This document shows positions 33,825 through 46,269 of a stretch of DNA of 64,000 nucleotides, one piece after another. The stretch lies in NCBI RefSeq assembly GCF_050624435.1, contig NC_134535.1, positions 130,376,731-130,440,730 on the forward strand, given 5' to 3'. The translations under genes were made by a program, and so were the position numbers. The notes below the pieces were generated by a model. The model worked only from the letters and a program-made list of their open reading frames with translations, did not search any database and was not told where the DNA came from. The stretch comes from Tenrec ecaudatus. Its lineage: Eukaryota > Chordata > Mammalia > Afrosoricida > Tenrecidae. The first letter of the stretch is position 1. Each line of letters begins with the position of its first letter.

Positions 33825-34030
33825 CATTGAGGAGTCCTGAGTGGTACAAAGGGTGTGGTGCTCGGCCATTAAAGGAAAGTCTGCAGGCTCCAGGCTGCCC
33901 AGAGGCACCTTGGGAAAAAAAACCTTGCCAGTTTGGGTTATTTGTGAAAAAATTGCCACTGAAAATCCTATGGAGCACAGTTCTACTTGGACGTACCTGG
34001 GTTTGCCTAAGCCACCTGGCTTCATATGGC
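33825..34030 (+). mobile_element. Diverged SINE
   Basis: aggagtcctgagtggtacaa, tgctcggccattaaaggaaa and atcctatggagcacagttct follow the SINE order (head, box B, tail). Several indels are present. Confidence 0.55.
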
Positions 34031-34415
34031 TCTGAACAAGTAACGGAACTGCTGCAGTCCTGATGGGTGACGTGGTGCAGCCTGGGATCCAAGGGCCCAA
34101 GGAGCAAGGGGCTTGCTGAAAGTGACTAGTCATGTGAAATAATATTTACTAGTAATATGCAATAATATTTTCTCTCTCTCATAAATCCCCAATCTAATTT
34201 CTTTCTTGATTTCTACATTGCCAATGTAAGGTAAAGGGACTTAGTGGGAAAAGCAAGTTTGGGATGTTTGGTTAGAATCCCAGCTGACTTAGGACACACT
34301 TTAAATATTTTTTCCAGCCTCAATTTCCTTATCTATATTTGATTCAAACTCTCCTGGGATGTGTCCCTAACTGGCTTATGTACTGCTTCCTGCTTCTTGT
34401 AAAATTTTCTCTGGT

Positions 34416-34845
34416 TTCACTCAGTCCCTCAGTCAGATAGTCACTCACTCATCCAGTTACTTATTCACTCACTCAGTCACTCAGTAATTCAATCATTCAT
34501 TCACTCACTCAGTAAGTCAGCCACTTATTCATTCACTCACTCAGTCACTCAGTAATTCAATCATTCATTCACTAATTCACTCAGTAAGTGAGCTTTCACT
34601 CAATCACTCACTCAGTAACTCACTCATTCACTCACTCACTCAGCCACTTACCCAGTCACTCACTCAGCCCTTACTTACTCACTCACTCACTCATTCAGTA
34701 ATTCAATCATTCATTCATTCACTCATTCAGTGTGTCAGCCACCCATTCACTCACTCACTCAGTCAGCCACTTACTCACTCGGTCCCGCAGTCATTCGCTT
34801 AGTCACTCAGTCACCCAGTCCCTCCCTCCTTCCCTCCCTCAGTCC
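34416..34845. repeat. Degenerate (TCAC)n / (TCAN)n tract
   Basis: About 430 bases are built from tetramers cact, cagt, catt and aatt in irregular order (actcactcactcag and similar), with longer near-copies about 110 bases apart (aattcaatcattcattcact). Confidence 0.93.
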
Positions 34846-36539
34846 CTCAGTGCTTCGGCCCCTCAGTCAGATGTGACTGTAAGTGCTGGGAACACAGCAG
34901 TGAGACTTATGTGGACAAGCTCCAGGCATTAGGAATATCATGTGAGCCCCCAACATTATTTAAGGTTTTTCCAGTAGCTTCATTAAACAAAGTAAAGGAA
35001 ATAAGTGAAATTAATTTCATAATATACTTTCTTGAATCTAATACACCCAAAAAAGTACCCAAAGGAACAATGGTTGGTAAGTACTCAGCTACAAACAGAG
35101 CGGCTCAGTGGGGGAGAGAGCCAGAGATCTGCTTCCACAGAGATTATAACCTAGAGGGATGGACTCCATCCAGGCCCACATTGAGATTTGAAAGAATATT
35201 TTTACATGCATATTTGTATATGCTCTAAATAGATCCATCTATATCGTAGAGCATACGAAGTTATGAAAATTTCTTAGCCACAACCAAATAGCTTGTAAGA
35301 ATGCGTCAGTGGTCTTGGGGCTTAGGACCATTACCATGGGAGATCGCTAAGTCTCTGAATGACATAGTTCACCAAGACAATGCTCTACACTGTATGGTGG
35401 TAAGTCGAGATTAGAGTCTTAAAAACTTGAGTTACCATCTACGTTGCAACTATGGGCCTCTCTCAGACTAGAAGAAAGAAGAGAGAGGAAAATAAAAGAC
35501 TTGAGGAGATGATTAGACCCACAGATGAATGGGCCAGGTGAACCACAGCCTCCTTTGAGAGCAGAAGAACTAGATGGTGCCCAGCTGCCACTGCTAACTG
35601 GTTTGATGGGGACCACGGGAGGGGCTGGACCAAATGGGAGAGAAACATAGAACAGAACTGAAAGCCATTAAAAAGACCAGACTTATTGGTTTAATAGACT
35701 GGTGGGGCCACTCAGACTACGGATCGTAGACAACCTTCACACCTGGAACTAAGCCCACTCCTGGAGATCACCCGTCAGCCAAGCAACAGGCCATCAAAGT
35801 GGCCATGACACTCACGAGGTAGGGACTCCTCAGAAGCATCCACTATTTGAGAGCAAAAGGACAGCATTTACCCAAAAGCAAAGCTCAGACGGCAAGAAGG
35901 ATGGCTGGAAATGGGGAACCCTCGGAGGAAGTGGGGAGAGCACTGTTATATTGAGGGGATTGCAATGACTGTCCTACAACAAAACTGTGCATCAGTTGTT
36001 GAATGGAACACCACATTTCTCTGTAAACTTTCACCCAAATCACAGTTAAAAAAAACCCAAAAGGCAACTTCAGCCTAGAATTCCCAATGGGACAATTGTA
36101 CTCCATCACACGGGGTTGTGGTAAGTCAAGCATTAGCTCAACAGCATCCAGAAACAACCACAACAGAGTCCACAATCATTTCAGTATGGAATCAATCTGA
36201 AGAAGTACTAATGATATATTCTTACACCCCTTTGAAGTTAGGCCTTTGAAATCTGGGATATATTTTACAGCCATTTGAATTAGTCCCAGCTCAGGTGCCC
36301 CATAGCCTCCTGTGATTTCCACGGCCGTGAACTTCTCAGGCTTAGAAGCGTGACTCTGCCAACCACCAGCGGGGGACACCATCTCCCACAGTGCTCAGTC
36401 CCACCTCCCAGAGGCACACTGAGTTCATGGCGAACGAGGGAGAATATCCGTCTCGCACAGTCTTACCTAGTCTGTGGGCTCAGGTAATGGGACGGCACCG
36501 AACTATTCTCTCTCTAATCATCGTCATCGTAAAATAACA
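34846..36539. other. Unassigned, AT-rich sequence, possibly an old repeat
   Basis: Stretches such as ggcttaggaccattaccatg and ggtgaaccacagcctccttt look like decayed repeat, but I could not assign a family. Confidence 0.4.
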
Positions 36540-36770
36540 AGGCCTTGTTGTTAGATGTCCTTAAGTCAGCTCTGACTCAGTCACTTTATGTCTAACATTG
36601 CCTGGTCCTCTACCATCTTTACCATCTTCATGCTGGCTGCTGCATTTGCTCATCGCCCAGCACTATCTCTATTTGTGCAATACTCTGCTGTGGTTCATAA
36701 GATTTTCAATGGCCTCCTTCCACCACCCGAAATATATCATAGGAGCTTTTTCCTTGTCTGGTTTGGTCTT
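36540..36770 (-). mobile_element. RTE-related SINE/LINE piece, minus strand
   Basis: The segment reads gttgttagatgtccttaagt, ctgactcagtcactttatg, attgcctggtcctctaccat, and a gctgcatttgctc section. This is the arrangement of an afrotherian SINE/RTE head in reverse, diverged. An AfroSINE in the opposite orientation follows at 36776. Confidence 0.5.
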
Positions 36771-36775
36771 AAAAG

Positions 36776-36952
36776 AAGCCCTGGTGGTGTCGTGGTTATG
36801 CATTTGACTGTGATCATGATCGGCAGTTCGAAATCACCCACAGCTCCACAGGACAAAGACTGGGCTTTCTAGTCCCAGAAACAGTTACAGTCTCAGAAAC
36901 CCACTGGGGGTCGCTATGAGTCAACATTGACTCGATGGCAGTGAGTTTGGAT
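36776..36952 (+). mobile_element. AfroSINE
   Basis: It shows gaagccctggtggtgtcgtg, cggcagttcgaaatcaccc, gggggtcgctatgagtcaac and cgatggcagtgagtttggat. Confidence 0.87.
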
Positions 36953-37104
36953 TGCCTCTGCTTCATTATGACGTGTACTAACCTGGTGGCCGTGGCTCTG
37001 CTGCCGTGTGTGAATATTATTGGAAGATTTTCCTTATCGCCAACCCCCATTGTCAGTGTAAATAGTGTCCAGTCACTTAAGAGTTTAATCTGTATAAGTC
37101 AACA

Positions 37105-37445
37105 ATTCATGTAGTTCTGTGGTAGTTATATAATCTGTTGTCAATTTGAGAGGATTAGGAGTGAAGGGGTGGAGTCTAGGCTGCCAATCAGGTCATTGCT
37201 AATGATGCTCTGTGTGGGCATGGCCTTCTCCTGAGGACTCTGGGAATTCCTATTTTCCGTCTTGGAGGCGGGAGACGTGCTCTGTCTGCTGACTTCCTGA
37301 GAGACACTCTACTGACAAAAAGACATAGCACTACACTGATATACCCTGTGCCCTGGGAACTGGATAGCCTTATCTGCTATCATTTGATCATACAAATAAG
37401 ATGGCACAATCATTGAACGTCATCTTCTAATGCATATGTGTGTTG
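37105..37445 (-). mobile_element. Unnamed interspersed repeat, copy 2
   Basis: The sequence ataatctgttgtcaatttga, ggggtggagtctaggctgcc, aatcaggtcattgctaatga and catggccttctcctgagga is the reverse of the right half of copy 1 (aggcctcgttggctatatcc, attgacagattagactccac). Confidence 0.65.
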
Positions 37446-38204
37446 TAAATAAGATACTAACTCATAAGTGATATGTGGAGATCACAAGCCTATTTGTAGA
37501 CTCTAAAGTATCATAGCGAACTTTGCAGTCCTTGTGGATGGCTGTTTCTGAACACCTTCCAGTCGATGGCGTGTCCAGCGGGTTCACTATAGGCCAGATT
37601 GCAGCTGTGGTCCTCCCTGTAATATCCAAAGGCAACGGGGGACGTAATCCAACTTCAATGTTCTGTTCCCACTGTGTGCCAGCAGCGGGCATTTTCTGAG
37701 TATCGTTTATGAATACATCGCAGTGAAAATTCAGTGGATTGGCAAGCAGACTAGGCAGGTGTTTGAAGCCTTCGCCAGCTTGTTCAGGGCTGAAACCAGT
37801 CTTTTTGTTTGGCCTTGGTTGGCCAGCGACACCATTGGCTCTGCACAGCATTGTTAGAGAGAGGCGCCCGAGACCTTGATGAGGGACCTAGAGTCCTCTC
37901 TCAGTCTCAAGAATCCAGGAAGCCTCCTAATACGCTCAGAAGGGAAGGCCCCAGACGGCACCACCTGCTTTCTAAACATTCCAGGCGGCCTTCCTCAATG
38001 GGGTTATCCCAGGGGTGGGATTCCGCCGGGATGCACGGGTTCAGTAGAAGAAATACCTGATTTTTGTGTGTCTGTTGAGTGTGGCAAACCCATGGTGAAA
38101 ATGGCACCTGTAATCTGGGTTCTTTCCAAGATGGGTGACTGGGCAGTTGCTCAGTGTGGAAAGAGCTTTCCCTATTGAACAGCACCTACTAAGTGCATGC
38201 ATTT

Positions 38205-38345
38205 GTTGTCTGAACTATCAGCTGCAAGAGGGCAAAAGCTGTGCTGGTTTTTGTCCCCTACTGTCATTTTGGCACCTCACACCCTGCCTGAATGTAACAG
38301 GTGCTCAGGAAATACTGAATGAACAGTTGGATAGATGGGTGACCG
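38205..38345 (+). mobile_element. L2-like 3' end
   Basis: ggtgctcaggaaatactgaa and tgaacagttggatagatggg resemble the L2 3' terminus. Confidence 0.45.
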
Positions 38346-38694
38346 GCTGAATGCTGTACTAGGACAGGGGATTGGAAGCAGGTGCGGATCATTTCCCGTG
38401 GGTGAGTCACTGTCTATATATGTCTCCTCTGTGAGCTCCGGCTAAGGTTTGGACTTTGGTCTTCACCTAAAGCACTGTAAATGACCCCAGTCCCTTTCGC
38501 TATCAGTACTCTTACCTCTTGTCATCTCAACTATACTCTCCAATCACACGACCAAACAGCATTCTGTCTCCAGGTACACCGCCTTAACACTTCAAACTGC
38601 CCTAGACAGGAAGGCCTCTCCTTTCCCTGTCCCCAAGCCGGGTCTTCCTGCAGCCTTTGGTCTTGCCCTGCTAGTGAGATTCAGTATTGTGGTT

Positions 38695-39310
38695 AGAGAC
38701 TGTCGGCTTGGCTCTGACTCATAGCAACCTGTGCATAAATATTGAATAGACTACCGCCTGGTTCTGCAGCAGCCTCCTGAGAGTTGCTATGCTTGCGTAC
38801 ATTGTTGTAGCCAGTGTCTCGATCCATCTTCCCGAGGATCCCTCTTCTTGGCTGACCCGCTCCCAAGAAGAATGTCCTTCTCCAGGGACTGGCCCCCCTT
38901 GACAGCGTGTCCAAAATAAATCAGGCGAAGAAGTCTTGCTGCCCTCGTTTCTAAGGCGGCCTTCTGGTTGTACTTCCTCCCAGACAGACTCGTCCCTTCT
39001 TCTGGCGCGTTCAGTGTTCTTCACCAACCCCATGGCCCCCAGGCCTTCACTTCTCTTCGGTCTTCATTTTCCTTCCTCGGCTTCCGCACACGAAGAAGGC
39101 GACTGAAAAGACCATGGCTTGGGTCAGAGGCACCTCACTCATCAAAGCAACATCTTTGCTCTTTAACACGTTACAGAGGTCTTTTTGCCGCAGATCTCAA
39201 CAATGCAATACGCCATTTGATTTCTAGACGGTTGCTTCCGTGTGCATGGATGGCGATTAGAGAACAATCAAATCCTTGAGAGCTTCAAGTCCTGTTACGT
39301 TTCTTCTAAA
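38695..39310 (-). mobile_element. RTE/BovB-type LINE fragment
   Basis: Read on the minus strand, the encoded piece contains GLVKNTERARRRDESVWEE, then GRLRNEGSKTSS and LFWTRCQGG, a stretch I recognise from the C-terminal part of afrotherian RTE (BovB-like) reverse-transcriptase ORFs. On the + strand the landmarks are gtccttctccagggactgg (38874), ggcttgggtcagaggcacct-like sequence (39116) and gaggtctttttgccgcagat (39176). It is truncated and frame-shifted, so no product is expected. Confidence 0.82.
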
Positions 39311-39481
39311 GGCAAGGAAATGTTTCTTGGTATAATTCATTCTCTCTCTCTCTCTCTCAAGGTTGAGTGTTCACGGTGTAAGGTACCCCATCTGTGGACT
39401 GTTTGCAGAAAACTTCAAGAATATTGCTCAGAGCTGGGCTTCTGGGACAGCATGTCCAGTTTACCCTGGGCTGGGCCACCC

Positions 39482-39484
<3 letters not shown>

Positions 39485-39538
<54 letters not shown>
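39485..39538. repeat. (AC)n microsatellite
   Basis: About 27 uninterrupted AC dinucleotides; a likely polymorphic marker. Confidence 0.98.
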
Positions 39539-39540
<2 letters not shown>

Positions 39541-40204
39541 GTCTTCCCCGACTTGGCTAGGCAATCTCAGGGTTTGGGGGGGCTAAGAAAACTAAGCTGT
39601 CCTCACACCTTTCCTTCTCCTCTTCAAAAATCCAGAAGTCGTTTTCTTCAGGGATATTAAAAGTCTGCTGGGGAGGAAGTGTCCCCCCTCCCCAGTTTCC
39701 CCCACAGCATCATAAAAGCCCCATGCTCTGTGAGCCCCAGCAGCAACGGGAGTGAGGTTCCTCTCTTGTTCATTTCCTAGGGCGGATTCAAACCACCAGT
39801 GTCAAAATTGTCCTCCAGAGGTGAAGAATCACCTGTCCCCCGAAGAGCCAGAGCAAGCAAGGTGAGGGAGGGAAGGCAAGGCGGGCATGTCGGCCACGCA
39901 CGTGGCCCGCCTCCTGTGGCCCCTTGGCTGCAGGTCCTGCGTGGACCAGTGGCAGGGCTGCTGCCGTCCGCGTTCCTGAGGTTCTGCAGCACACCCTCTG
40001 CTCTGGGAAACGGCTCTTCTGAGGAACTTGGGAAGCTTCAGAAGTTCCCGATGGCAGGAGTCTCTTCCTCCCCGACCAGCAACTAGGCGAACACCTCTTG
40101 CCTTTGTTTCAAGCAGGCCCCTGGAAGAGAGCGCTTGTCCCCTTTCCTGGCTGTGTCACACAGGGCCAGAGCACCTGGGATTGGCTGGCCTCTTTCGCTT
40201 TCCC

Positions 40205-40640
40205 TTTTTATTCAAAGGTCATGTTATTGGAGGCTCTTACGGCTCTTATCACAATCCCTATATCGATTGTATCACGCGTATCATGGTACATGTTAATATC
40301 CTTCTTTCCTAGACATTTACTTTCTGTTGAGCCCTTGGGATCAGCTTGTCTTTTGCCTCTCCAACACCCTCGTGATGCCTTGATGGATCATAAATTATTA
40401 TTATGTTCATGTCTCACACCGGCCACTCTCGCCCTTCCCGCATGGTTTCTGTTGTTCATCCCCCTGCGGTGGTGTGGGTGTGTGGTTGTGTGTCCATCAT
40501 CTCAGAAGGACTACTTCTCCAAAGCCCCTTCTCACTCACAGGCGCCAGTCCCACCTTGGACAGTGCCCATTGGCCTCTGCCCCCCACTCATTCTCCTCTT
40601 TCCAACATCTCCCAGAGCAGTGGGACCTCACAATCAGGGT
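40205..40640 (-). mobile_element. LINE-1 3' end, third copy of the family
   Basis: It reads ttattcaaaggtcatgttat, ggctcttatcacaatcccta, atcgattgtatcacgcg, ttgagcccttgggatcagct, and a pyrimidine-rich tract with ttctgttgttcatcccc. It is the most diverged of the three copies and is in the same orientation. Confidence 0.6.
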
Positions 40641-40834
40641 CTCATCCGACCCTCCTCCCAGGGGCCAGGGAGCGAGGGAACAGGTCTTGGCCAACTTTCC
40701 TAAGATCACATGGCCATGGTGTCAACCTGTGAGCCTGAGTTTTTGACACCTGATCGGTGCCTTCCTTCCACATCTGCTGACAGAGAAGCCTGTGATGGAC
40801 AAGGACGGGGACAGGAAAGGAAACTCAGACGCAG

Positions 40835-41030
40835 GGTTTGATGGGGGATGAGTGGTTTAGCGGTCACTAAGCCCTGGCAGTGGGGTGGTCGGCAGTTGGA
40901 AACCACCAGCAGCATCTCCGAAGAAGAAAGACTGGGATTTCCCCTCCCATCGAGAGTTCCAGTCTCGGAAACCCCCCAGGCGTCGCTGGGAGTCGGCATG
41001 GACCCACGGCAGTGAGTTTTGTCGGTGGTG
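40835..41030 (+). mobile_element. AfroSINE, diverged
   Basis: It shows gtggggtggtcggcagttg, gaaaccaccagcagcatctc, agtctcggaaacccccc and gcgtcgctgggagtcggcat. Confidence 0.8.
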
Positions 41031-41124
41031 GTGCTGTTGCCGTGGTCTGAGATAAGGACTGGCGTTGTCTCTGCAGGTTGGGCTCACTATTGTGCTTGTT
41101 CTCCTTCGGTTTGCTGCCAGCCAC

Positions 41125-41256
41125 TCACACCCACGGTAAGAGTGTGCTATTGAACTTCACACCCACGGTAATAGTGTGCTATTGAACCTCACACCCACGG
41201 TACTAGTGTGCTATTGAACTTCACACCTATGGTAATAGTGTGCTATTGAACTTCAT
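41125..41256. repeat. 32-base minisatellite, four copies
   Basis: Copies start at 41125, 41157, 41189 and 41221, each tcacacccacggtaatagtg followed by tgctattgaac. Spacing is exactly 32 bases, and the copies differ at one to three positions. Confidence 0.93.
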
Positions 41257-41793
41257 AACTCCTCAGATTGAAATTCAGGGGGAGCTCAGTGGCTTGGGAC
41301 TTCCGCTGGTCCTTTGTACCGCCTCAGTTTAACACCTAGTGTATTAGATTGCAGTTCTTTGTTGTATGCTCCGCTTCCCCTCGGGCAGCAAAGAAAGCCT
41401 ATGCTTACATTCATTCTTTGTTCATTCCTAACTGCAGGTATTCACGCAGGTGCTTCACTGCACTAGGCACAGGGAATAAGCTGCACTCCTTCCTCTTGAG
41501 GCGTTTGTAGCCGTCTGTCTGTCTGTCTGTCTCTCTGTGTCTGTGTGTGTATCATGGGAAAGGACAGGACAGACAAGTCCATCTTTGCTGTGGGTAATTT
41601 CTACAGCAGAGGCAAGCCTACCCACAGCAAAGATGAACAAAGCTTCTTCTTTTTTTAAAAAGCCATTTGGTGATATGTATTGACAGCTTTAAAAAGGGAG
41701 AATACAAAATACTCTTCGACTTAATGAGATGAACTTTAATAATAAAAACAGTCATCATAATAGGAGTCACTGACTGTGTACCAGATGAGAAGC

Positions 41794-41942
41794 CATAGGG
41801 GCACTGAGGAATAAGCATTGGGCTGCTAACTACAAGGTCAGTGGATCGAAGATCACGGGATGCTCCGAGTGGGGAAAGAGGAGCCTGTCTGCTCCCATAA
41901 AAAGTCGCAATATCCGAAAACCTCTCAAGGGTCACTGGAGGT
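41794..41942 (+). mobile_element. AfroSINE, truncated
   Basis: It shows gaataagcattgggctgcta, actacaaggtcagtggatcg, gtctgctcccataaaaagt and aagggtcactgg. Confidence 0.8.
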
Positions 41943-42009
41943 GTAACGAAACCACTCAGGATGAGTTTTTATTGTTGTCTATCTATCAGACATTGTACAT
42001 CATATTTTA

Positions 42010-42160
42010 TGTACCAGGTATTTTGGATATACTATAAAACTCTTTTAGTTCTTATAGTAATTCTGCAAAATAAGAATCATCATTCCAGCTAAAGAAACAG
42101 AAGTCTTAAATAGTGGGGACAGATTTAGGATTGAATCTAAATGCTACCCCTAATTTCTCA
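42010..42160 (+). mobile_element. MIR
   Basis: gtaattctgcaaaataagaa and ccagctaaagaaacagaagt correspond to the MIR core. Confidence 0.55.
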
Positions 42161-43047
42161 TTTTTCTAGGGCCTATTGCTTAACCTCTCTGCAACTGTTT
42201 CCTGAGGTCCGCGTATTAAAAAATGATACTGATGAAAGCCAGAATGAAATACCAGCTTTTCTTTGTGGGATGATCTCCTTTTAAAAAAATTATCTCTGCT
42301 ACAGCAGATCTTCGTCTTAAATTGGAGCGTCTGCTTCAATCACAAGGGAGGCCGAGCCGCGCTGTGCGGAGTGACCAAAGAAGGGCGCAGCTCGTGGACA
42401 CCCCTCTGTAGCTGCACACACGTGACTTGTTAGCACATCTTGCAGCTCTACTGCTGGTCTTTTGTCCCCTCGTTGTGGAAAGGCTAGTCTGAAATATTAT
42501 CCTTACATGCCCTTCCTCATCCGCCTGGGTCAGCGCCTGCCTTGTTGATGAGCCCCAGGACTCACTTTTGCAGAGAAGTTGGAACATCTTAACCCAAGGG
42601 AGAACGAAGACTTGGGACCAGGGAAAGGGTCGGGGCCATTGGAATGAACACAAAAAAAGACGGAGATTGTGAGAGGAGGTCTAGAATGCAGACAATAGAG
42701 GCAGGGGCAGATCACCCAATAAGCTAGCAAGCACAGGCTTGTGTGAGCTTACATTCAAATCCATAGCGAACAAGGATGTGGCGTAAGCATGAGAAACTGT
42801 TCACAACCGTTTAGTCAGCAAGCATAAGTAAGACTGCGCTACCTTTGCTTACTGGGTACCCCATTCCAAGGTCAATTTGAAAAGAGGCTTTGATTCTCTA
42901 AGAAACTGTGGTGAGGTTGGCAAAGAGAGAGATGCCCGTCATGAAGCATATCCTTTGATGAGGTGAGGAAATGTGACACCGTTCACCACAGATTAGCAGG
43001 TAAGCCTAGGAAGCCCATGTTGACCTTGTTTATGGCACCCTGTTGGC
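42161..43047. other. Unassigned intergenic sequence
   Basis: No supported gene or repeat. Confidence 0.5.
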
Positions 43048-43222
43048 TCTGGAGAGCCTTGACGACTCTATTGGGTAAGTGTTGGACTACGAACCACAGG
43101 GTTGGAGGTTCCAACGCATCAGCCACACCAAGAAGGGCAAGATGAGGCTCTCTGCTCCAGTGAAGTTTTATAGCCTCCAAAGTTATGTAGAGGGTGGTTA
43201 CGTGTCAGAATTGGCTTATAGG
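43048..43222 (+). mobile_element. SINE (first of a tandem pair)
   Basis: It shows gagccttgacgactctattg, ggttggaggttccaacgcat, aagatgaggctctctgctcc and gtggttacgtgtcagaattg. Confidence 0.75.
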
Positions 43223-43435
43223 TCAGTGGCTGGCGGCTCTGTTGGATAACTGTTGAACTGTTCACCACAAGGTCTGCGGTTCAAATCCAAATTCCCCAGT
43301 CACTCTTTTAGACGAAGATGAGGCTCTCTGCTCCCTTAACGATTTACAACCGCCGAAACACAAAGGGGTCGCTCTACTCTGCCCTGTAGGGGACTATGAG
43401 CCTGATTCACCTTGACAGCCGTGGGCTCCGGGATC
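43223..43435 (+). mobile_element. SINE (second of a tandem pair)
   Basis: It shows ggctctgttggataactgtt, ggtctgcggttcaaatccaa, gatgaggctctctgctccct and ctactctgccctgtagggg. The orientation and subtype match the copy before it, with no spacer. Confidence 0.78.
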
Positions 43436-44989
43436 TGACTCAGGGTTTGGTGTTTGACTCTGGTAAAGGGGATGCAATAGGAAATATCAGCATATCGTGT
43501 TAGTTCTGAGCCAAGAGGGCTGCCTCCTTAGAACGAGATCCTCAGAAGCGGACCCTGAGAGGATGATTCGTGTGCAAGTGATGTACTACGGAAGTGCTCC
43601 CCAGAGACCCTGGGAAAGGAGAGGGGAAGTAGGTCAACAGAGAAGCTGCCCACTTTCCAGCCTGGCCTGGTCTGCCACACCTGGGAGTTCATCCCCATTG
43701 GAGACGGGGAACTGGGCCATTCCATTATTGGCCAGGGCTCTCTGGAGGGGGTGGGAGGACTTCCGGACTTCCGTTCTCCCCCTGGTGGACAAAACAGCTC
43801 CTGCAGCCCAAGAGCAGGTGTTCTTAGAGTCAGAGGTGCAGATATACCTGGCAGCTCGGGCACCCAGAAGTTGGGGGAGGGTGCCCAGATACTACTGGAC
43901 ATCTGGACGGAGCCGTGATAATGTCCCCGTGATCACAGGTCCTCGCCCTCACCATGTCTGGCTGTGCCACACTCACTCATCTGCCCCAAACCCCACCATC
44001 TTGTGCAGTGACCTCATCTCTGCAGGGCGATGGTGTTACTTTATTTTGCTTCCATGGCAGAGCGATTGTGGATGCACCATAAAACAAGACGGGGTGTGTA
44101 GAAGTCCGTTGACAAGGAGGCAGCATCGTACAAAGCCAGGTGTGTTGTTGCATCTTGCTCTGGTGCAGGCTCAGAGTCTCTGGGAGCACTTGGCCTCTCC
44201 TGGGTGCCTGTCTTGCAGACACCAGCACCAAAAGCCTTTGAAAGGAGCTGGTTCGTGTTGGGAAGAAAGCAGTCACTTTTTTTTAATGTTAATAAATGCT
44301 ACAGCAGTTTCTTTAATCGATACCAGCCGCCTGAAATACATCTAATTAACCAGCAGATATCATGCTGTGACTGTGTTTGCCTTTGATGTGTGCTCATCAG
44401 CGTCGGCAAGGAACTATTGGAAAGCTGATATGATATGACTTAGCGCTTCCAAAATGCCTTTTATCTTCAAAGCAGTTTGCAACCTCTAGTTATTAGAGGG
44501 ATTAATGCGAACAGCTGCCCTCTGATGGAGACCCCCGAACCATATGAGGGGCCTCTAATGTGTCTTACACTAGAGCAGGAGCCCTGTGAAGGGGGATTCC
44601 TAAGGAAAGTGGTCCAGTCCTGGAAGAGGTGTTTTGCACAGGGAGGAGACAGCTGTTCCCTGGATCCCTTAAGGCTAGCACAAGGAAATTGGACCTACTC
44701 TGAGGAGAAAGGATGCAGGAGAGAGTGGCTGCGTGGGCTACAGCCAGCTGCTGGGTGGTAAGATTCTTTGCTCAAGGATGCTTCCATAGAAGTCCCCCGT
44801 TTCCATGAACTGGGCGCCAGTGGGCAGGTGGCCTTTCTGGTGCCCTATGATGGGGGAGACCATGGAAGATTTGTGGGTCTCTTGATTGTGTTTCTGTGTG
44901 TGATTTTTGTTATTGTTTGGATTTTGGCTCGCTTATCAGTTTGTGTTGTTGGCACATAATCTGGTAGGAGAGCATCCAATTCGGTTTTA
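43436..44989. other. Unassigned sequence with a chance ORF
   Basis: The 282-codon open frame at 43497-44345 has no recognisable domain, no neighbouring splice context and shifting composition. I treat it as chance. Confidence 0.5.
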
Positions 44990-45135
44990 TTAATAACAAT
45001 AGCTGACACGTATAAACTCCTACTCCCCTCCACCCGCCAATTTTACAGAGGAAGCACATGAGAGGGCTTGAGAAACCTGCCCGTGGTCACCCAGCACGTG
45101 AGTGGGCGCTCAGGCAGTCTGCCCGGGAAGCCCTT
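44990..45135 (+). mobile_element. MIR
   Basis: acagaggaagcacatgagag and cctgcccgtggtcacccagc correspond to the MIR core. Confidence 0.65.
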
Positions 45136-45777
45136 GCTCTTATCCAACATAACGAAAGGTCTGCTACAGAACGGCGGTGTTGGTTCAAAGACCCGCCCCC
45201 TCTCCCCGCCAGCACCGCGTGTCAGAGACGCACGTAACAGTGACATGCAGAATGGATTCGGTTCCCACGAGGAAGAGTCTAAGCTTGAGCACGGGCGTAG
45301 CGAATGGTGTCCTGAGTAATAACAACTCCGGATCCTTGTTCCTCGCTGACAATGACATCTGCCACACTGTCCTTGTCTTGTGCAAGTCCATCGGGAAGGC
45401 AGGTGGGGACATAGGCTGGAATAACTAGCAGGCCACCTGCGAAGCCTTGGCATTTGGTTAAAAGTCCTTGATCACTGAGATGCGTTTAATAAGGGGCCTT
45501 GCCCCCTAAGTGCAGGGTGGGCTGAGTATAGATTGTAACCGCTGGAGGCATCTGCTACTATTCCTGGGCAAGCAGTACTAAGGATGCACTGGTACGCTCT
45601 CGGGACCTCCTGGGCAGAAGTACCTGCCTCCTGAGGCCTTTCTCAGTGCCGACTGGTTGGTGGCAGCTTGAGATTGCTGCCACGGAGGAAGTGTTTACAC
45701 CATGGAAATGTGAAGCTTCACACAAAGCAGAGCTTCCCCCACGCTACCTTAGAGACCGCAAACAAACAGACAAAGCC

Positions 45778-45957
45778 CACAAACTCACCTCCATTGAATC
45801 AGTGCTAACTCACAGCGACCCCCTGTGGGATTCTGAGACTGAAACTATTTACGGGAGTAGAAAGCCCAGTCTTTCTCCTGCGGAGCTGCTGGTGGTTTCA
45901 AACTGCCAACCATGAAGGTCGCAGCCCAACGCATAACCACTACACCACTAAGCCTCC
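45778..45957 (-). mobile_element. AfroSINE, minus strand, well preserved
   Basis: It shows ctccattgaatcagtgctaa, ctatttacgggagtagaaag, ggagctgctggtggtttcaa and ccactacaccactaagcctc. It is one of the least diverged copies. Confidence 0.88.
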
Positions 45958-46269
45958 TTCTCCTACCTTAGAGAAGTGACTACTAAATACTCAACATCAC
46001 ATTTTGCTCATTCTCAAGGGACAGTGAAGAAGCTACATATGCATTCATTGAGGACGAGTTATATGAAATGTACCAGGCTGAGAATGGGTGGCGGATTCAT
46101 TCAAGTGATCAAATATCTGTTCTGCACCTACTAAGATGGAATGTGCTGGGCCACTGCTTTCAAGAAAGACATAGGATGTATTGCAGATGACCAAATAGCC
46201 AGCCAGTGGAGCAATTCTGTCTAATGCTGAAAGTATGAAAGAAACACCGTCTGGCAGTGATTTGAAAGG

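Noticed and set aside
43497-44345. 282-codon open frame as a gene
   Set aside because: No known domain, no exon structure, and overlapping long frames on the other strand; composition is ordinary intergenic.
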